18,486 bases of DNA from Acidobacteriaceae bacterium (GTDB lineage Bacteria; Acidobacteriota; Terriglobia; Terriglobales; Acidobacteriaceae), in the NCBI GenBank assembly GCA_003162255.1, contig PMMJ01000192.1, forward strand, positions 17,496 to 35,981, given 5' to 3'. Within the stretch, counting starts at the first letter, position 1, and each line of letters starts with the position of its first letter. Below the pieces are notes generated by a model that searched no databases, was not told the origin of the DNA, and worked only from the letters and a program-made list of their open reading frames with translations. Position numbers and translations under genes: made by a program. Shown here one piece after another: positions 1-6,455 of this stretch.

Positions 1-1
1 C

Positions 2-670
2 GCCGAGGCTTACGTGCGGGCGCTGGAATGCGATCCGGTATCGGCGTTTGGCGGCGTGATTGGAGTGAACCGCGCGGTGGATGCGGCGACGGCTAGCGAA
101 ATGGCCAAGCTCTTTCTGGAAGTGATCGCCGCTCCTGCATTCGAGGATGGCGCTAAAGCGGCCTTTGCATCGAAGAAGAATCTGCGGCTGGTCGAAGTTC
201 CCGCCGGACAGCAGAACTGGGTTCTGAAAAATATTTCTGGAGGCATGCTGGTCCAGGATTCCGATCTGCACAAGTTGGCCGAGGCCGATCTGAAGGTTGT
301 TTCGAAGCGGCCGCCGACTTCGGAAGAAAAGCGGGCGCTGCTTTTCGCTTGGAAAGTCTGCAAGCACGTGAAGTCGAACGCCATTCTCTATGCCCGCGAC
401 GGGCAAACGGTGGGTGTGGGCGCGGGGCAGATGAGCCGTGTCGATTCGTGCAAGCTGGGCGCCATGAAGGCGCAGTTGCCCCTGAAGGGTACGGTGGCCG
501 CTTCCGATGCTTTCTTTCCCTTCCCAGACGGCGTCGAGGAAATCGCCAAAGCCGGGGCGACCGCGATTATCCAGCCCGGAGGCTCGGTGCGCGACCAGGA
601 GGTCATCGAGGCGGCCGATCGGCTGGGGCTGGCTATGATCTTTACCGGGGTGCGGCATTTCAGGCATTGA
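2..670 (+). CDS. purH: PurH, bifunctional AICAR transformylase/IMP cyclohydrolase (C-terminal part)
   Basis: This is the 3' part of the enzyme that performs the last two steps of IMP synthesis: formyl transfer from 10-formyl-THF to AICAR, then ring closure. Only 222 residues are in the window; the frame is already open at base 2, so the N-terminal IMP cyclohydrolase domain and the start of the transformylase domain lie upstream. What is visible is the AICAR transformylase domain: ECDPVSAFGGVIGVN near the window edge, WKVCKHVKSNAI (the conserved Lys-His region), VGAGQMSRVDS, DAFFPFPDGVEEIAKAG, and the family-typical C-terminus IQPGGSVRDQEVIEAAD...FTGVRHFRH. The stop is TGA at 668-670. Purine synthesis is cytoplasmic. 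No terminator was seen directly after the gene; a promoter-like pair begins 13 nt downstream. The identification is secure from the motifs. Confidence 0.96.
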   Translation, partial: AEAYVRALECDPVSAFGGVIGVNRAVDAATASEMAKLFLEVIAAPAFEDGAKAAFASKKNLRLVEVPAGQQNWVLKNISGGMLVQDSDLHKLAEADLKVVSKRPPTSEEKRALLFAWKVCKHVKSNAILYARDGQTVGVGAGQMSRVDSCKLGAMKAQLPLKGTVAASDAFFPFPDGVEEIAKAGATAIIQPGGSVRDQEVIEAADRLGLAMIFTGVRHFRH

Positions 671-682
671 GCTTTACTCTTC

Positions 683-712
683 TTGACAATAGCCGCCCAA
701 GGCCACTGTACT
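683..712 (+). promoter_or_regulatory. Candidate sigma70 promoter between purH and the TPR gene
   Basis: A perfect -35 hexamer TTGACA (683-688) is followed after 18 nt by TGTACT (707-712, four of six matches to TATAAT). A transcript from here would start near 719 and leave a leader of about 65 nt before the ATG at 783. A second -10-like hexamer, TAGAAT, lies at 766-771, much closer to the start codon, so either could be used. Confidence 0.45.
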
Positions 713-771
713 TCCGGATTTAGCCCCTCCTTGCGCTTTCTCCCCGCCGAAAGGCTGGTCGAGGGTAGAAT

Positions 772-776
772 AAGGA
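772..776 (+). promoter_or_regulatory. Shine-Dalgarno AAGGA for the TPR gene start at 783
   Basis: AAGGA ends six bases before the ATG at 783, which supports the longer start. The alternative ATG at 846 has no comparable site but gives a textbook signal peptide. The AAGGA overlaps the downstream side of the -10-like TAGAAT at 766-771. Confidence 0.4.
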
Positions 777-782
777 AATCGG

Positions 783-2951
783 ATGACGGCGGATCGGCAT
801 CAAAGCAGTGTGTGGGCTGGAATTTTGCGGGTTTTGGGATTTTTCATGAAAAAACAGCGGTGGATGGTTAGTTTCGTTCTTACAGGATTTTTTTTACTCG
901 CTCAGGCTTTATTGGCCCAGGACCAGCCCGCTCGTACCGCGGATTCTCCGTCTGCGGCCGGCTCCCCGTCCGCCGCCAAGGGCAAGACGCCCGACCGCGG
1001 CGCCGCCTACTATCACTTCGCGCTCGCGCACATGTACGAGGAGCAAGTGGCCACTTACGGCCGCAGCGAATTGGCGAATAAGGCCATAGAGGAATATCGC
1101 GCCGCCATCGATGCGGACCCGACCTCCGCGTACCTGACCTCGGGACTCGCCGAACTCTATGCCAAGACCGGCCGTATACGGGACGCGGTGGTCGAGGCGC
1201 AGGACATCATCAAGCGCAATCCCAATAATCTGGAAGCCCGCCGGTTGCTCGGAAGAATCTATCTGCGGTCGCTCGGCGACATGCAGGCCGGCAACGGTTC
1301 GGAGAGTGTGCTGAAACTGGCGATCGAGCAGTACGAGCAGATCGTACGCCTGCAGACCGACAGCATGGATGACCATCTGCTTCTCGGGCGCCTGTATCGC
1401 TTGAACAACGATCTGCAAAAGGCGGAGAACGAATTCAAGACGGCGGTGAAACTCGATCCGGATTCCGAAGAAGCCGTGACTACCCTGGCCTACCTCTACA
1501 ACGAACTGGGGGACACGGCTCGGGCCACGCAGGTGCTCAGTTCGGTGCCGAACGCGGGGCGCTCGGCCAAGCTCTATTCGGCGCTCGGTTACACCTACGA
1601 ACAACAAAAGCAGTATAAGGAAGCGGTCGAGGCGTATCGGCACGCGATTGAAATGGATCGCGACAATCTGGACGCAATTCGCGGCCTGGCGCAGAACCTG
1701 CTGAACGATGGCCAGGCCGATGCCGCTCTCGAACAGTACAAAGTGATCGCGGACGCGAATCCGGAAGACGCGCAAACCTACGTGCGCATCGCGGAAATCT
1801 ACCGCAAGCAGGGCAAGTTCGATCTCGCTCTCGACAATCTGAAAAAAGCCGAGACCATGGTGCAGGATTCGGTCGAGGTTCCCTATAACATCGCCGCTAT
1901 CTACCAGGCGCAAGGCCGCTACGACGAAGCGATTCCGATCATGCGCGACTTGCTGAAGAAATCAGAGAAGCCCGACGGCAAATACTCGAACGGGGAAAAG
2001 AGCAATCGGGCGGTGTTTCTCGAGAGGCTCGGTACGATCTACCGCGAGCAGGGGAACAATCAGGCGGCAAACGAGACTTTCCGCGAGATTGTCGCGCTGG
2101 GCGATAAAGAAGACATCGAGCGCGGTTATCAGCAGATCATCGATACCTGGCGCGAAGCCAAGGATTGGCAGAAGGCCACCGACGTCGCTAAAGAAGCGGT
2201 GCAGAAACTGCCTGGCAGCCGCGAATTGAAAATGGTGCTCGCTTCACAGCAGGCGGATATGGGCGACGCGGACAAGGCGCTCAAAGACGTCCGCGCGATG
2301 TTGAGGGGCGACGCCAACCCCAACTCCGACGACCGCCAGGTTTATATCACCCTGTCGCAGATGTATTCGCGGCTGCGGCGGTTCAGCGATGCCGAGCAGG
2401 CACTCGACAAGGCCGAGCAGCTATCGAGCAAGCCGGAAGACAAGGAGTATATCTGGTTTCTCCGCGGCTCCACTCTTGAGCGTGAGAAACGCTACCCCGA
2501 AGCGGAAGAGCAGTTCAAGAAGGTGATTGCCAGCGATCCCGATCATGCTTCCGCGCTGAATTATCTGGGCTATATGCTGGCCGACCAGAATATGAAGCTC
2601 GAAGAAGCGCTGGGATATATCAAGCGGGCCGTGGATCTCGATCCCAGCAACGGCGCCTATCTCGATTCCCTCGGCTGGGCTTACTTCCGCCTGGGAAAAT
2701 ATGAGATGGCGGAAGACAACCTGCTGAAGGCTTCGCAGAAAATCAATACCGATCCCACCGTGCACGACCATCTTGGCGATCTGTACCAAAAAACTGGACG
2801 CCTGAAGCTGGCCGCTACCAACTGGGAGCGCGCGCTCACCGAGTGGAACCGCACCATTGCGGCGGAAGTCGATCCGGCAGAGCAGGCGCAGGTGCAGAAG
2901 AAGCTCGATTCCGCGAAAATGAAGCTGGCTAAGGAAGAGGGCGCGAAGTAG
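783..2951 (+). CDS. Exported protein built of tetratricopeptide repeats
   Basis: A 722-residue protein made almost entirely of TPR helical hairpins from about residue 75 to 690, roughly 14 units. Repeat signatures include 'A..LY...G....A', LDPDSEEAVTTLAYLYNELGD, DRDNLDAIRGLAQNLLNDG and DPSNGAYLDSLGWAYFRLG. TPRs are protein-docking scaffolds, so it is probably an envelope assembly or adaptor protein. The partner is unknown. From the internal ATG at 846 the N-terminus reads MKKQRWM then VSFVLTGFFLLAQALLA, a clear Sec signal peptide, followed by an Ala/Pro/Ser-rich linker. The ATG at 783 has the better ribosome binding site but adds 21 residues before the signal. Either start is possible. The C-terminal part (ALNYLGYMLADQ...LEEALGYIKRAVDLDPSN) resembles a widespread bacterial TPR family, which is recognition rather than proof. 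It ends five bases before the selenoprotein candidate, so the two are probably co-transcribed and translationally coupled. Confidence 0.9.
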   Translation: MTADRHQSSVWAGILRVLGFFMKKQRWMVSFVLTGFFLLAQALLAQDQPARTADSPSAAGSPSAAKGKTPDRGAAYYHFALAHMYEEQVATYGRSELANKAIEEYRAAIDADPTSAYLTSGLAELYAKTGRIRDAVVEAQDIIKRNPNNLEARRLLGRIYLRSLGDMQAGNGSESVLKLAIEQYEQIVRLQTDSMDDHLLLGRLYRLNNDLQKAENEFKTAVKLDPDSEEAVTTLAYLYNELGDTARATQVLSSVPNAGRSAKLYSALGYTYEQQKQYKEAVEAYRHAIEMDRDNLDAIRGLAQNLLNDGQADAALEQYKVIADANPEDAQTYVRIAEIYRKQGKFDLALDNLKKAETMVQDSVEVPYNIAAIYQAQGRYDEAIPIMRDLLKKSEKPDGKYSNGEKSNRAVFLERLGTIYREQGNNQAANETFREIVALGDKEDIERGYQQIIDTWREAKDWQKATDVAKEAVQKLPGSRELKMVLASQQADMGDADKALKDVRAMLRGDANPNSDDRQVYITLSQMYSRLRRFSDAEQALDKAEQLSSKPEDKEYIWFLRGSTLEREKRYPEAEEQFKKVIASDPDHASALNYLGYMLADQNMKLEEALGYIKRAVDLDPSNGAYLDSLGWAYFRLGKYEMAEDNLLKASQKINTDPTVHDHLGDLYQKTGRLKLAATNWERALTEWNRTIAAEVDPAEQAQVQKKLDSAKMKLAKEEGAK

Positions 2952-2956
2952 AGTCC

Positions 2957-3523
2957 ATGTCGGGGCTGCGCAAAGTCGCTCTGGCGGTTCTTTTCTTCCT
3001 TCTGCTGGCGGCCGGATTGGTCGCGTGGAAGATGATCCTGCCGAAGCCGCAGTCGTCATTCGCCAGCCTGCAACCCGCTCCGGACTTCACATTGAACGAT
3101 CAGGACGGCAATCCCTTCACACTTTCCAGCCTGCGCGGATCGCGCGTTGTCCTGGTGTTCTATCGCGGATACTGGTGACCGGTCTGCATGCGCCAACTGC
3201 GCGAGTTCGCGCAGCATTCCGGCGAATTCGAGCAAGCCAAAGCGCGTCTGGTAGCGATCAGCGTCGACGACCAGGAACATGCCCACCTGGTCTGGGACAA
3301 GAAAGCCAGCCACAAATTCGTAATACTCAGCGACCCCGGGGCTCGCGTAATTCGCCAGTACGGGCTACTGCACGCGCATGGCAAAGGCGACACCGACATC
3401 GCCCTCCGGACGACTTTTGTGATCGATGAGAACGGACGCGAGCGCTGGCGCAAAGTGTCCGCCACCGTCCTGGAAATTCCGAAAGCTGCGGAAGTTCTGC
3501 AGCAACTGGGCGAAATGCAGTAG
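2957..3523 (+). CDS. Peroxiredoxin-like (AhpC/TSA-type) selenoprotein candidate, Sec at codon 74
   Basis: A single 188-residue thioredoxin-fold protein if the TGA at 3176-3178 is decoded as selenocysteine. N-terminus: positive residues then a membrane anchor or signal (about residues 5-27, VALAVLFFLLLAAGLVAWKM). The redoxin domain starts at about 38 (PAPDFTLNDQDGNPFTLSSLRGSRVVLVFYRGYW), is interrupted by TGA, and continues in the same frame as PVCMRQLREFAQ...LVAISVDD...FVILSDPGARVIRQYGL...LRTTFVIDENGRERWRKVS. Relatives of this family read FYRGYWCPxCxxQL, so the TGA replaces exactly the first, catalytic Cys, giving U74-P-V-C77. The downstream 115 codons are intact. A SECIS-like hairpin follows at 3191-3224. 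The likely role is thiol-dependent reduction of peroxides or disulfides on the outer face of the inner membrane. The start ATG lies five bases after the TPR stop. The alternative, a pseudogene by a Cys-to-stop mutation, is less likely. The Sec machinery genes are not in the window. Confidence 0.82.
3176..3178 (+). other. In-frame UGA, predicted selenocysteine codon
   Basis: The TGA follows TAC TGG (Tyr-Trp) and precedes CCG GTC TGC (Pro-Val-Cys), replacing the first cysteine of a WCPxC redox motif. The reading frame is open for 73 codons before and 114 codons after it. A normal gene caller would stop here and restart at the ATG at 3188, losing the active site from both pieces. Confidence 0.8.
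3191..3224 (+). promoter_or_regulatory. Bacterial SECIS-like hairpin downstream of the UGA
   Basis: The upper stem is CTGCGC (3197-3202) with GCGCAG (3209-3214) and a GAGTTC loop; the pairing extends through GA/TC if the loop is drawn tighter. A lower stem CGCC (3191-3194) with GGCG (3221-3224) flanks an internal loop. The loop begins with G and holds a GU at 3205-3206, about 27 nt after the UGA. As I recall, bacterial SECIS elements need a G at the start of a small apical loop within roughly 16-37 nt of the UGA, for SelB binding. The stem also encodes LREFAQ, so part of the palindrome could be codon coincidence. Confidence 0.65.
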
Positions 3524-3581
3524 GATGCCGCGGTGACGGCGACGCGCCCTTCAACACTCAACAATCAAAAAGAATCAATGC

Positions 3582-3587
3582 TAGACT
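3582..3587 (+). promoter_or_regulatory. -10 hexamer TAGACT, leaderless start of dgt
   Basis: TAGACT ends six bases before the ATG at 3594, so transcription would begin at or next to the start codon. No Shine-Dalgarno sequence lies between. No convincing -35 was seen at 16-18 nt. Confidence 0.5.
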
Positions 3588-3593
3588 TTTTCC

Positions 3594-4712
3594 ATGCTCG
3601 CCGACTATGCGGTGCGCGTCGAAGACTCCCGTGGACGCCGCCATCCCGAGCCGCCGCATCCCTATCGCAACGACTTTCAACGCGACCGGGATCGTGTCGT
3701 CCATGCTCGCGCCTTTCGCCGGCTGGAAGCGAAGACGCAGGTTTTCACCCGCCGTTACTCCGACCACTTCCGGAACCGGCTGACGCACACCATTGAGGTC
3801 GCGCAGATTTCGCGCACTATCGCCATGCAACTGGGATTGAACCCCGATCTGGTGGAGACGCTCGCCCTGGTTCACGACCTCGGGCATCCTCCATTCGGCC
3901 ACTCTGGAGAAAAGGCGCTCGACACTGCCATGCGGCAGCACGGGCTTTCGTTCGATCACAACCTGCACGCGCTGCGCATTGTCGAGGATTTCGAACTCCG
4001 CTACGCCGCGTTTCGCGGATTGAATCTGACCTTCGAAGTGCGCGAGGGCATCATCAAGCACTCGCGCGATTACAGTGCCAAAGACCATCCTGATCTCGCC
4101 GAGTATCTGCTCGATCGGCGGCCGCCGCTCGAAGCGCAGCTTATCGACCTCACCGACGAGATTGCCTACAGCACCGCCGATTTGGACGATGGCTACGAAG
4201 CCAGGCTGCTCACCATCGAGCAGATCGCGGACAGCGTGGATCTGTTCGCGCGGCATTATCGCGAGGCAAGAAACAGTTATCCGAACGCCGCCGAGAAGCT
4301 GGTCTTTAACGAGGCGCTGAAAAGCATTTTTGACGGATTTGTCGGAGACCTTATTACCAACACGGCACAGCGTGTGCGAGCGGCGGGCGTGCATTCTTTG
4401 GAAGGTGTCCGCAGCCATAGCGAGCGGATTGCCGCCTTCAGCCCGCCGGTTGAAGAGGAGCGCCGCCGGCTGAAGGAATTTCTCTACGAAAATCTTTACT
4501 ACAGTCCGGCGCTCGCCGCAGAAAAAGAAGACGCCGAGCGCATCACGGGAGAACTCTTCGCCCACTGGATGGAGGAGCCCGACGATCTGCCCCGCAACTA
4601 CCGCGAAAAAGCCGCCGAGGAGCCGCTGCCGCGCGTCATCTGCGATTACATCGCGGGGATGACTGATCCGTTTATCTATCAGCAGTATGAGAAGTATTGC
4701 GGGGAGCAGTGA
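3594..4712 (+). CDS. dgt: dGTPase-family dNTP triphosphohydrolase (HD domain)
   Basis: A cytoplasmic HD-superfamily enzyme expected to hydrolyse dGTP or other dNTPs to the deoxynucleoside and triphosphate, which tunes dNTP pools. It has 372 residues, within the range of the shorter 'dgt-like' family. Motifs: YRNDFQRDRDRVVHARAFRRLEAKTQVF (about 24-51), RLTHTIEVAQ with His65, LVHDLGHPPFGH with His94-Asp95, His98 and His103, the NLHALRIVE segment near 123-131, and LIDLTDEIAYSTADLDDG with Asp188, which completes the H...HD...D metal set. All expected ligands are present. The start is the ATG at 3594, placed six bases after a -10-like hexamer, so it may be transcribed as a leaderless mRNA separately from the TPR/selenoprotein pair 70 nt upstream. 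Substrate preference cannot be read from the sequence. Confidence 0.92.
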   Translation: MLADYAVRVEDSRGRRHPEPPHPYRNDFQRDRDRVVHARAFRRLEAKTQVFTRRYSDHFRNRLTHTIEVAQISRTIAMQLGLNPDLVETLALVHDLGHPPFGHSGEKALDTAMRQHGLSFDHNLHALRIVEDFELRYAAFRGLNLTFEVREGIIKHSRDYSAKDHPDLAEYLLDRRPPLEAQLIDLTDEIAYSTADLDDGYEARLLTIEQIADSVDLFARHYREARNSYPNAAEKLVFNEALKSIFDGFVGDLITNTAQRVRAAGVHSLEGVRSHSERIAAFSPPVEEERRRLKEFLYENLYYSPALAAEKEDAERITGELFAHWMEEPDDLPRNYREKAAEEPLPRVICDYIAGMTDPFIYQQYEKYCGEQ

Positions 4713-4742
4713 TTCGCGGCCAAAGATCCCAGCTCCTCAATG

Positions 4743-4772
4743 TAATTCTGTCATCGCTCTAATTCTGTCATC
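4743..4772 (+). repeat. Short direct repeat, two copies of TAATTCTGTCATC
   Basis: The 13-bp unit occurs at 4743-4755 and 4760-4772 with a 17-bp period. The second copy runs into the dispersed TCATCCTGAGCG repeat, which suggests a small duplication at the edge of that element. Confidence 0.6.
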
Positions 4773-4845
4773 CTGAGCGGAGCAGAACGATTTCGCGAAG
4801 CGAATCGTTCTGCGGAGTCGAAGGACCCCTGCGCAATTTGCGCCC
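4767..4845. repeat. Dispersed intergenic repeat (TCATCCTGAGCG...GGACCC family) with internal hairpin
   Basis: The element starts GTCATCCTGAGCGGAGC and ends GAAGGACCCCTGCGCAATTTGCGCC. A related copy is at 14817-14859 (GTCATCCCGAGCGAAGCG ... GGATCTGCAATTTTCGCC). The 4767 copy is longer because it carries a 30-bp hairpin at 4783-4812. From general knowledge, repeats of this kind are common between genes in acidobacterial genomes. Confidence 0.6.
4783..4812. terminator. Hairpin between convergent dgt and the sorbosone dehydrogenase-like gene
   Basis: CAGAACGATT pairs perfectly with AATCGTTCTG, and an inner CGC/GCG extends the stem past one bulged T with a GAA loop. It lies between two convergent genes, so it may end transcription in both directions. 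There is no U-run, so its terminator role is an inference. Confidence 0.4.
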
Positions 4846-4884
4846 TTTAGAAACAGGATGACAACGCTTTCTCAGAAGTGCCAA

Positions 4885-6021
4885 CTATTTGCTGTACGTG
4901 ATCCGGTAAATCGCGCCCTCAGCATCGTCGCTCAAATACATCGATCCGTCGCCGCCAAACACAATCCCCACCGGACGCCCCATCCAGCGGCCTTTTTGCT
5001 TCTCGCCTGGGGCCAGCCATCCGGTGATGAAATCTTCCGCGCCGCCTTGCGGCTGGCCCTTGTCGTCGAGTTTCACGTGTACCACTTTGTATCCGGTTGG
5101 AACGCTGCGATTCCACAATCCATGAAAGGCTACGAAGATGTTGTTCTGATACTCGGCAGGGAACTGTGACCCTTCATTGAACGCGAGCCCCAGCGGAGCG
5201 GAGTGCGCCTGCATCTGCACCTTGGGCTCGATCACACTCTGGCAGCGATTGTCTCCAGGCTTGGTGAAGTTGGAATCGGGCACGCGGTCGCCGTAACAAT
5301 AGGGCCAGCCAGCATCGCCGCCATCCTTCCCCAGATCGTAGATCGTTTCCGGCGGCAGATCGTCGCCCAGCCAGTCGCGTCCGTTGACCGTGACCCAGAC
5401 CGTGTCGGTCTTCGGATTCACGGCCAGCCCCACCGCATTGCGCAGGCCTTTCGCGAAGACTTTCTGGCCGCTGCCATCGGGATTGAACTCCATCACGGTA
5501 GCGCGCCGCGGATCTTTTTCGATGCAGACGTTGCAACTCGATCCGGCGGAGACGTACATCTTGCCGCCGTGAAATAAAACGGTGCGGGTCGAATGGCCGC
5601 CACCGGTCGGCAGATCGGCGAGTTTTTGCGGATTGGACGCACGCAGATTCGCCTCGTCCCAGTCATAGCGGCGAACTTTGTCGTTCTCGGCGACGTACAG
5701 CTTGCCTTCGTAGAACGCGAGTCCGTGCGGCTCGTTCAGCCCGCTGAGAACGGTTGCCACCCGTTCGGCTTTGCCCGCGTGTTTGGAGTCGGGAAGCGCC
5801 ACCACCTTGCCCTCACCCGATTCGCTGACCAGCAGCACGCCGCCCGGGGTGAAGATCATCATGCGCGCGCCGTCGACTTCTTCGGCAAAAACTGAAATGT
5901 GGAATCCTGACGGCGCCTTCAGTCGCGTGAGATCGAAACGAGTTTTCTCGGCGTTAGCAAAGTCGCCGTGAGCAAAGAAGGCCAGCAGAAGGGGAAGCAG
6001 AGCCAACGATGGTCGTCGCAT
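4885..6021 (-). CDS. Secreted sorbosone/glucose dehydrogenase-like beta-propeller
   Basis: A 378-residue exported protein of the glucose/L-sorbosone dehydrogenase propeller family (PQQ-type sugar dehydrogenase fold). Starting at the ATG at 6019-6021, the signal peptide is MRRPSLALLPLLLAFFAHGDFANA. Blade motifs: ARMMIFTPGGVLLVSESGEGKVV, LNEPHGLAFYEGKLYVAENDKVRRYDWD, GGHSTRTVLFHGGKMYVSAGSSCNVC, GLRNAVGLAVNPKTDTVWVTVNGRDWLGDDLPPE, DGGDAGWPYCYGDRVPDSNF, APLGLAFNEGSQFP and AFHGLWNRSVPTGYKV. It probably oxidises a sugar or related aldose in the periplasm with a quinone cofactor; the substrate is unknown and the oxidase role follows only from the family. A second in-frame ATG at 6034-6036 gives MRRLD before MRRPS, but it touches the -10-like TAGACT, so the inner ATG is preferred. 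The gene is convergent with dgt. Confidence 0.88.
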   Translation of the reverse strand: MRRPSLALLPLLLAFFAHGDFANAEKTRFDLTRLKAPSGFHISVFAEEVDGARMMIFTPGGVLLVSESGEGKVVALPDSKHAGKAERVATVLSGLNEPHGLAFYEGKLYVAENDKVRRYDWDEANLRASNPQKLADLPTGGGHSTRTVLFHGGKMYVSAGSSCNVCIEKDPRRATVMEFNPDGSGQKVFAKGLRNAVGLAVNPKTDTVWVTVNGRDWLGDDLPPETIYDLGKDGGDAGWPYCYGDRVPDSNFTKPGDNRCQSVIEPKVQMQAHSAPLGLAFNEGSQFPAEYQNNIFVAFHGLWNRSVPTGYKVVHVKLDDKGQPQGGAEDFITGWLAPGEKQKGRWMGRPVGIVFGGDGSMYLSDDAEGAIYRITYSK

Positions 6022-6036
6022 ATCTAGTCGTCGCAT

Positions 6037-6042
6037 AGTCTA
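6037..6042 (-). promoter_or_regulatory. -10-like TAGACT before the sorbosone dehydrogenase-like gene
   Basis: On the minus strand TAGACT abuts the outer ATG (6036) and lies 15 nt before the inner ATG (6021). A transcript from it would start near 6030, favouring the inner start with a leader of about eight bases. The sequence around the two starts (CTAGACTATGCGACGA then CTAGATATGCGACGA) is a near-tandem duplication. Confidence 0.4.
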
Positions 6043-6203
6043 GTGGATGATCCTCACGCTGAGGTTTGCACATTTTTTTCGACAGTACTGCTTTGCCGTG
6101 ATCCTGGGAAAGGAAACCTTCTGCACGCATTTTTTATACCGGTTCCCGCCAAAATTACCGGCAGGCGCAGTGCGAGCCAGGAGGACGGTAGGATACAATA
6201 TCT

Positions 6204-6284
6204 ATGAAAAGAAAGCACTTGCAACCAACGCCCATCCCTTGGGCATTTGGCACGCAAACTGTTTATAGAAATGCAGGCCAGTGA
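6204..6284 (+). CDS. Possible 26-residue small ORF, unknown
   Basis: The ATG at 6204 is four bases after TACAAT (6194-6199), the same close -10/start arrangement seen at real genes in this window. The peptide begins MKRKHLQPTPIPWAFG and ends with TGA at 6282-6284. It is basic and Pro-containing, with no recognised domain and no Shine-Dalgarno. It could be coincidence, or the TACAAT could simply be a promoter for the downstream OmpA-like gene. Confidence 0.2.
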   Translation: MKRKHLQPTPIPWAFGTQTVYRNAGQ

Positions 6285-6297
6285 TTCTGGTCGGCCC

Positions 6298-6339
6298 TTG
6301 AGGCAAGTTTTTTAAGGCAGACTTTTTGAGGCAAAACGG
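6298..6339 (+). repeat. Three tandem 14-bp units (TTGAGGCAA type)
   Basis: Units start at 6298 (TTGAGGCAAGTTTT), 6312 (TTAAGGCAGACTTT) and 6326 (TTGAGGCAAAACGG). The phasing is exact and the core AGGCA is kept in all three. They lie upstream of the OmpA-like gene, in what could be its leader or operator. Confidence 0.6.
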
Positions 6340-6441
6340 GCGTCGGCGCTTGCCTTCCGAATTTACGAGATCTGTCATGGAAACGACGCAATTAGAACTG
6401 GCGCCGGTAGGCGCTTTGGAGTGGCTCTCCCATTCCCACTT

Positions 6442-6446
6442 GGAGG
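6442..6446 (+). promoter_or_regulatory. Shine-Dalgarno GGAGG for the OmpA-like gene
   Basis: GGAGG ends nine bases before the ATG at 6456 and fixes this start, which also yields a clean signal peptide. Confidence 0.75.
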
Positions 6447-6455
6447 AAGTACAAA

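Larger units (their letters stand above)
6022..6455. other. Gene-poor 434-bp stretch between divergent genes
   Basis: No convincing conventional gene. It contains the minus-strand promoter region at 6037-6042, a T-rich patch at 6069-6078, a possible tiny leaderless ORF at 6204-6284, three tandem 14-bp units at 6298-6339, a small inverted repeat (GGCGCC...GGCGCT) near 6400-6415, and the Shine-Dalgarno of the OmpA-like gene at 6442-6446. The region is more AT-rich than its neighbours. It may hold a long 5' leader for the OmpA-like gene. Confidence 0.6.

Noticed and set aside
909..1913. Long open frame on the minus strand opposite the TPR gene
   Set aside because: It is the shadow of a GC-rich TPR coding strand, with no recognisable domain and no start context; the + strand TPR repeats are clear.
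3188..3523. A separate 111-residue protein starting at the ATG after the UGA
   Set aside because: It would begin inside the thioredoxin fold without its first strands or active site; the sequence is in frame with the upstream ORF.
3558..4565. 335-codon open frame on the minus strand over dgt
   Set aside because: The + strand carries the complete HD-domain motif set, and the minus frame has no recognisable domain.
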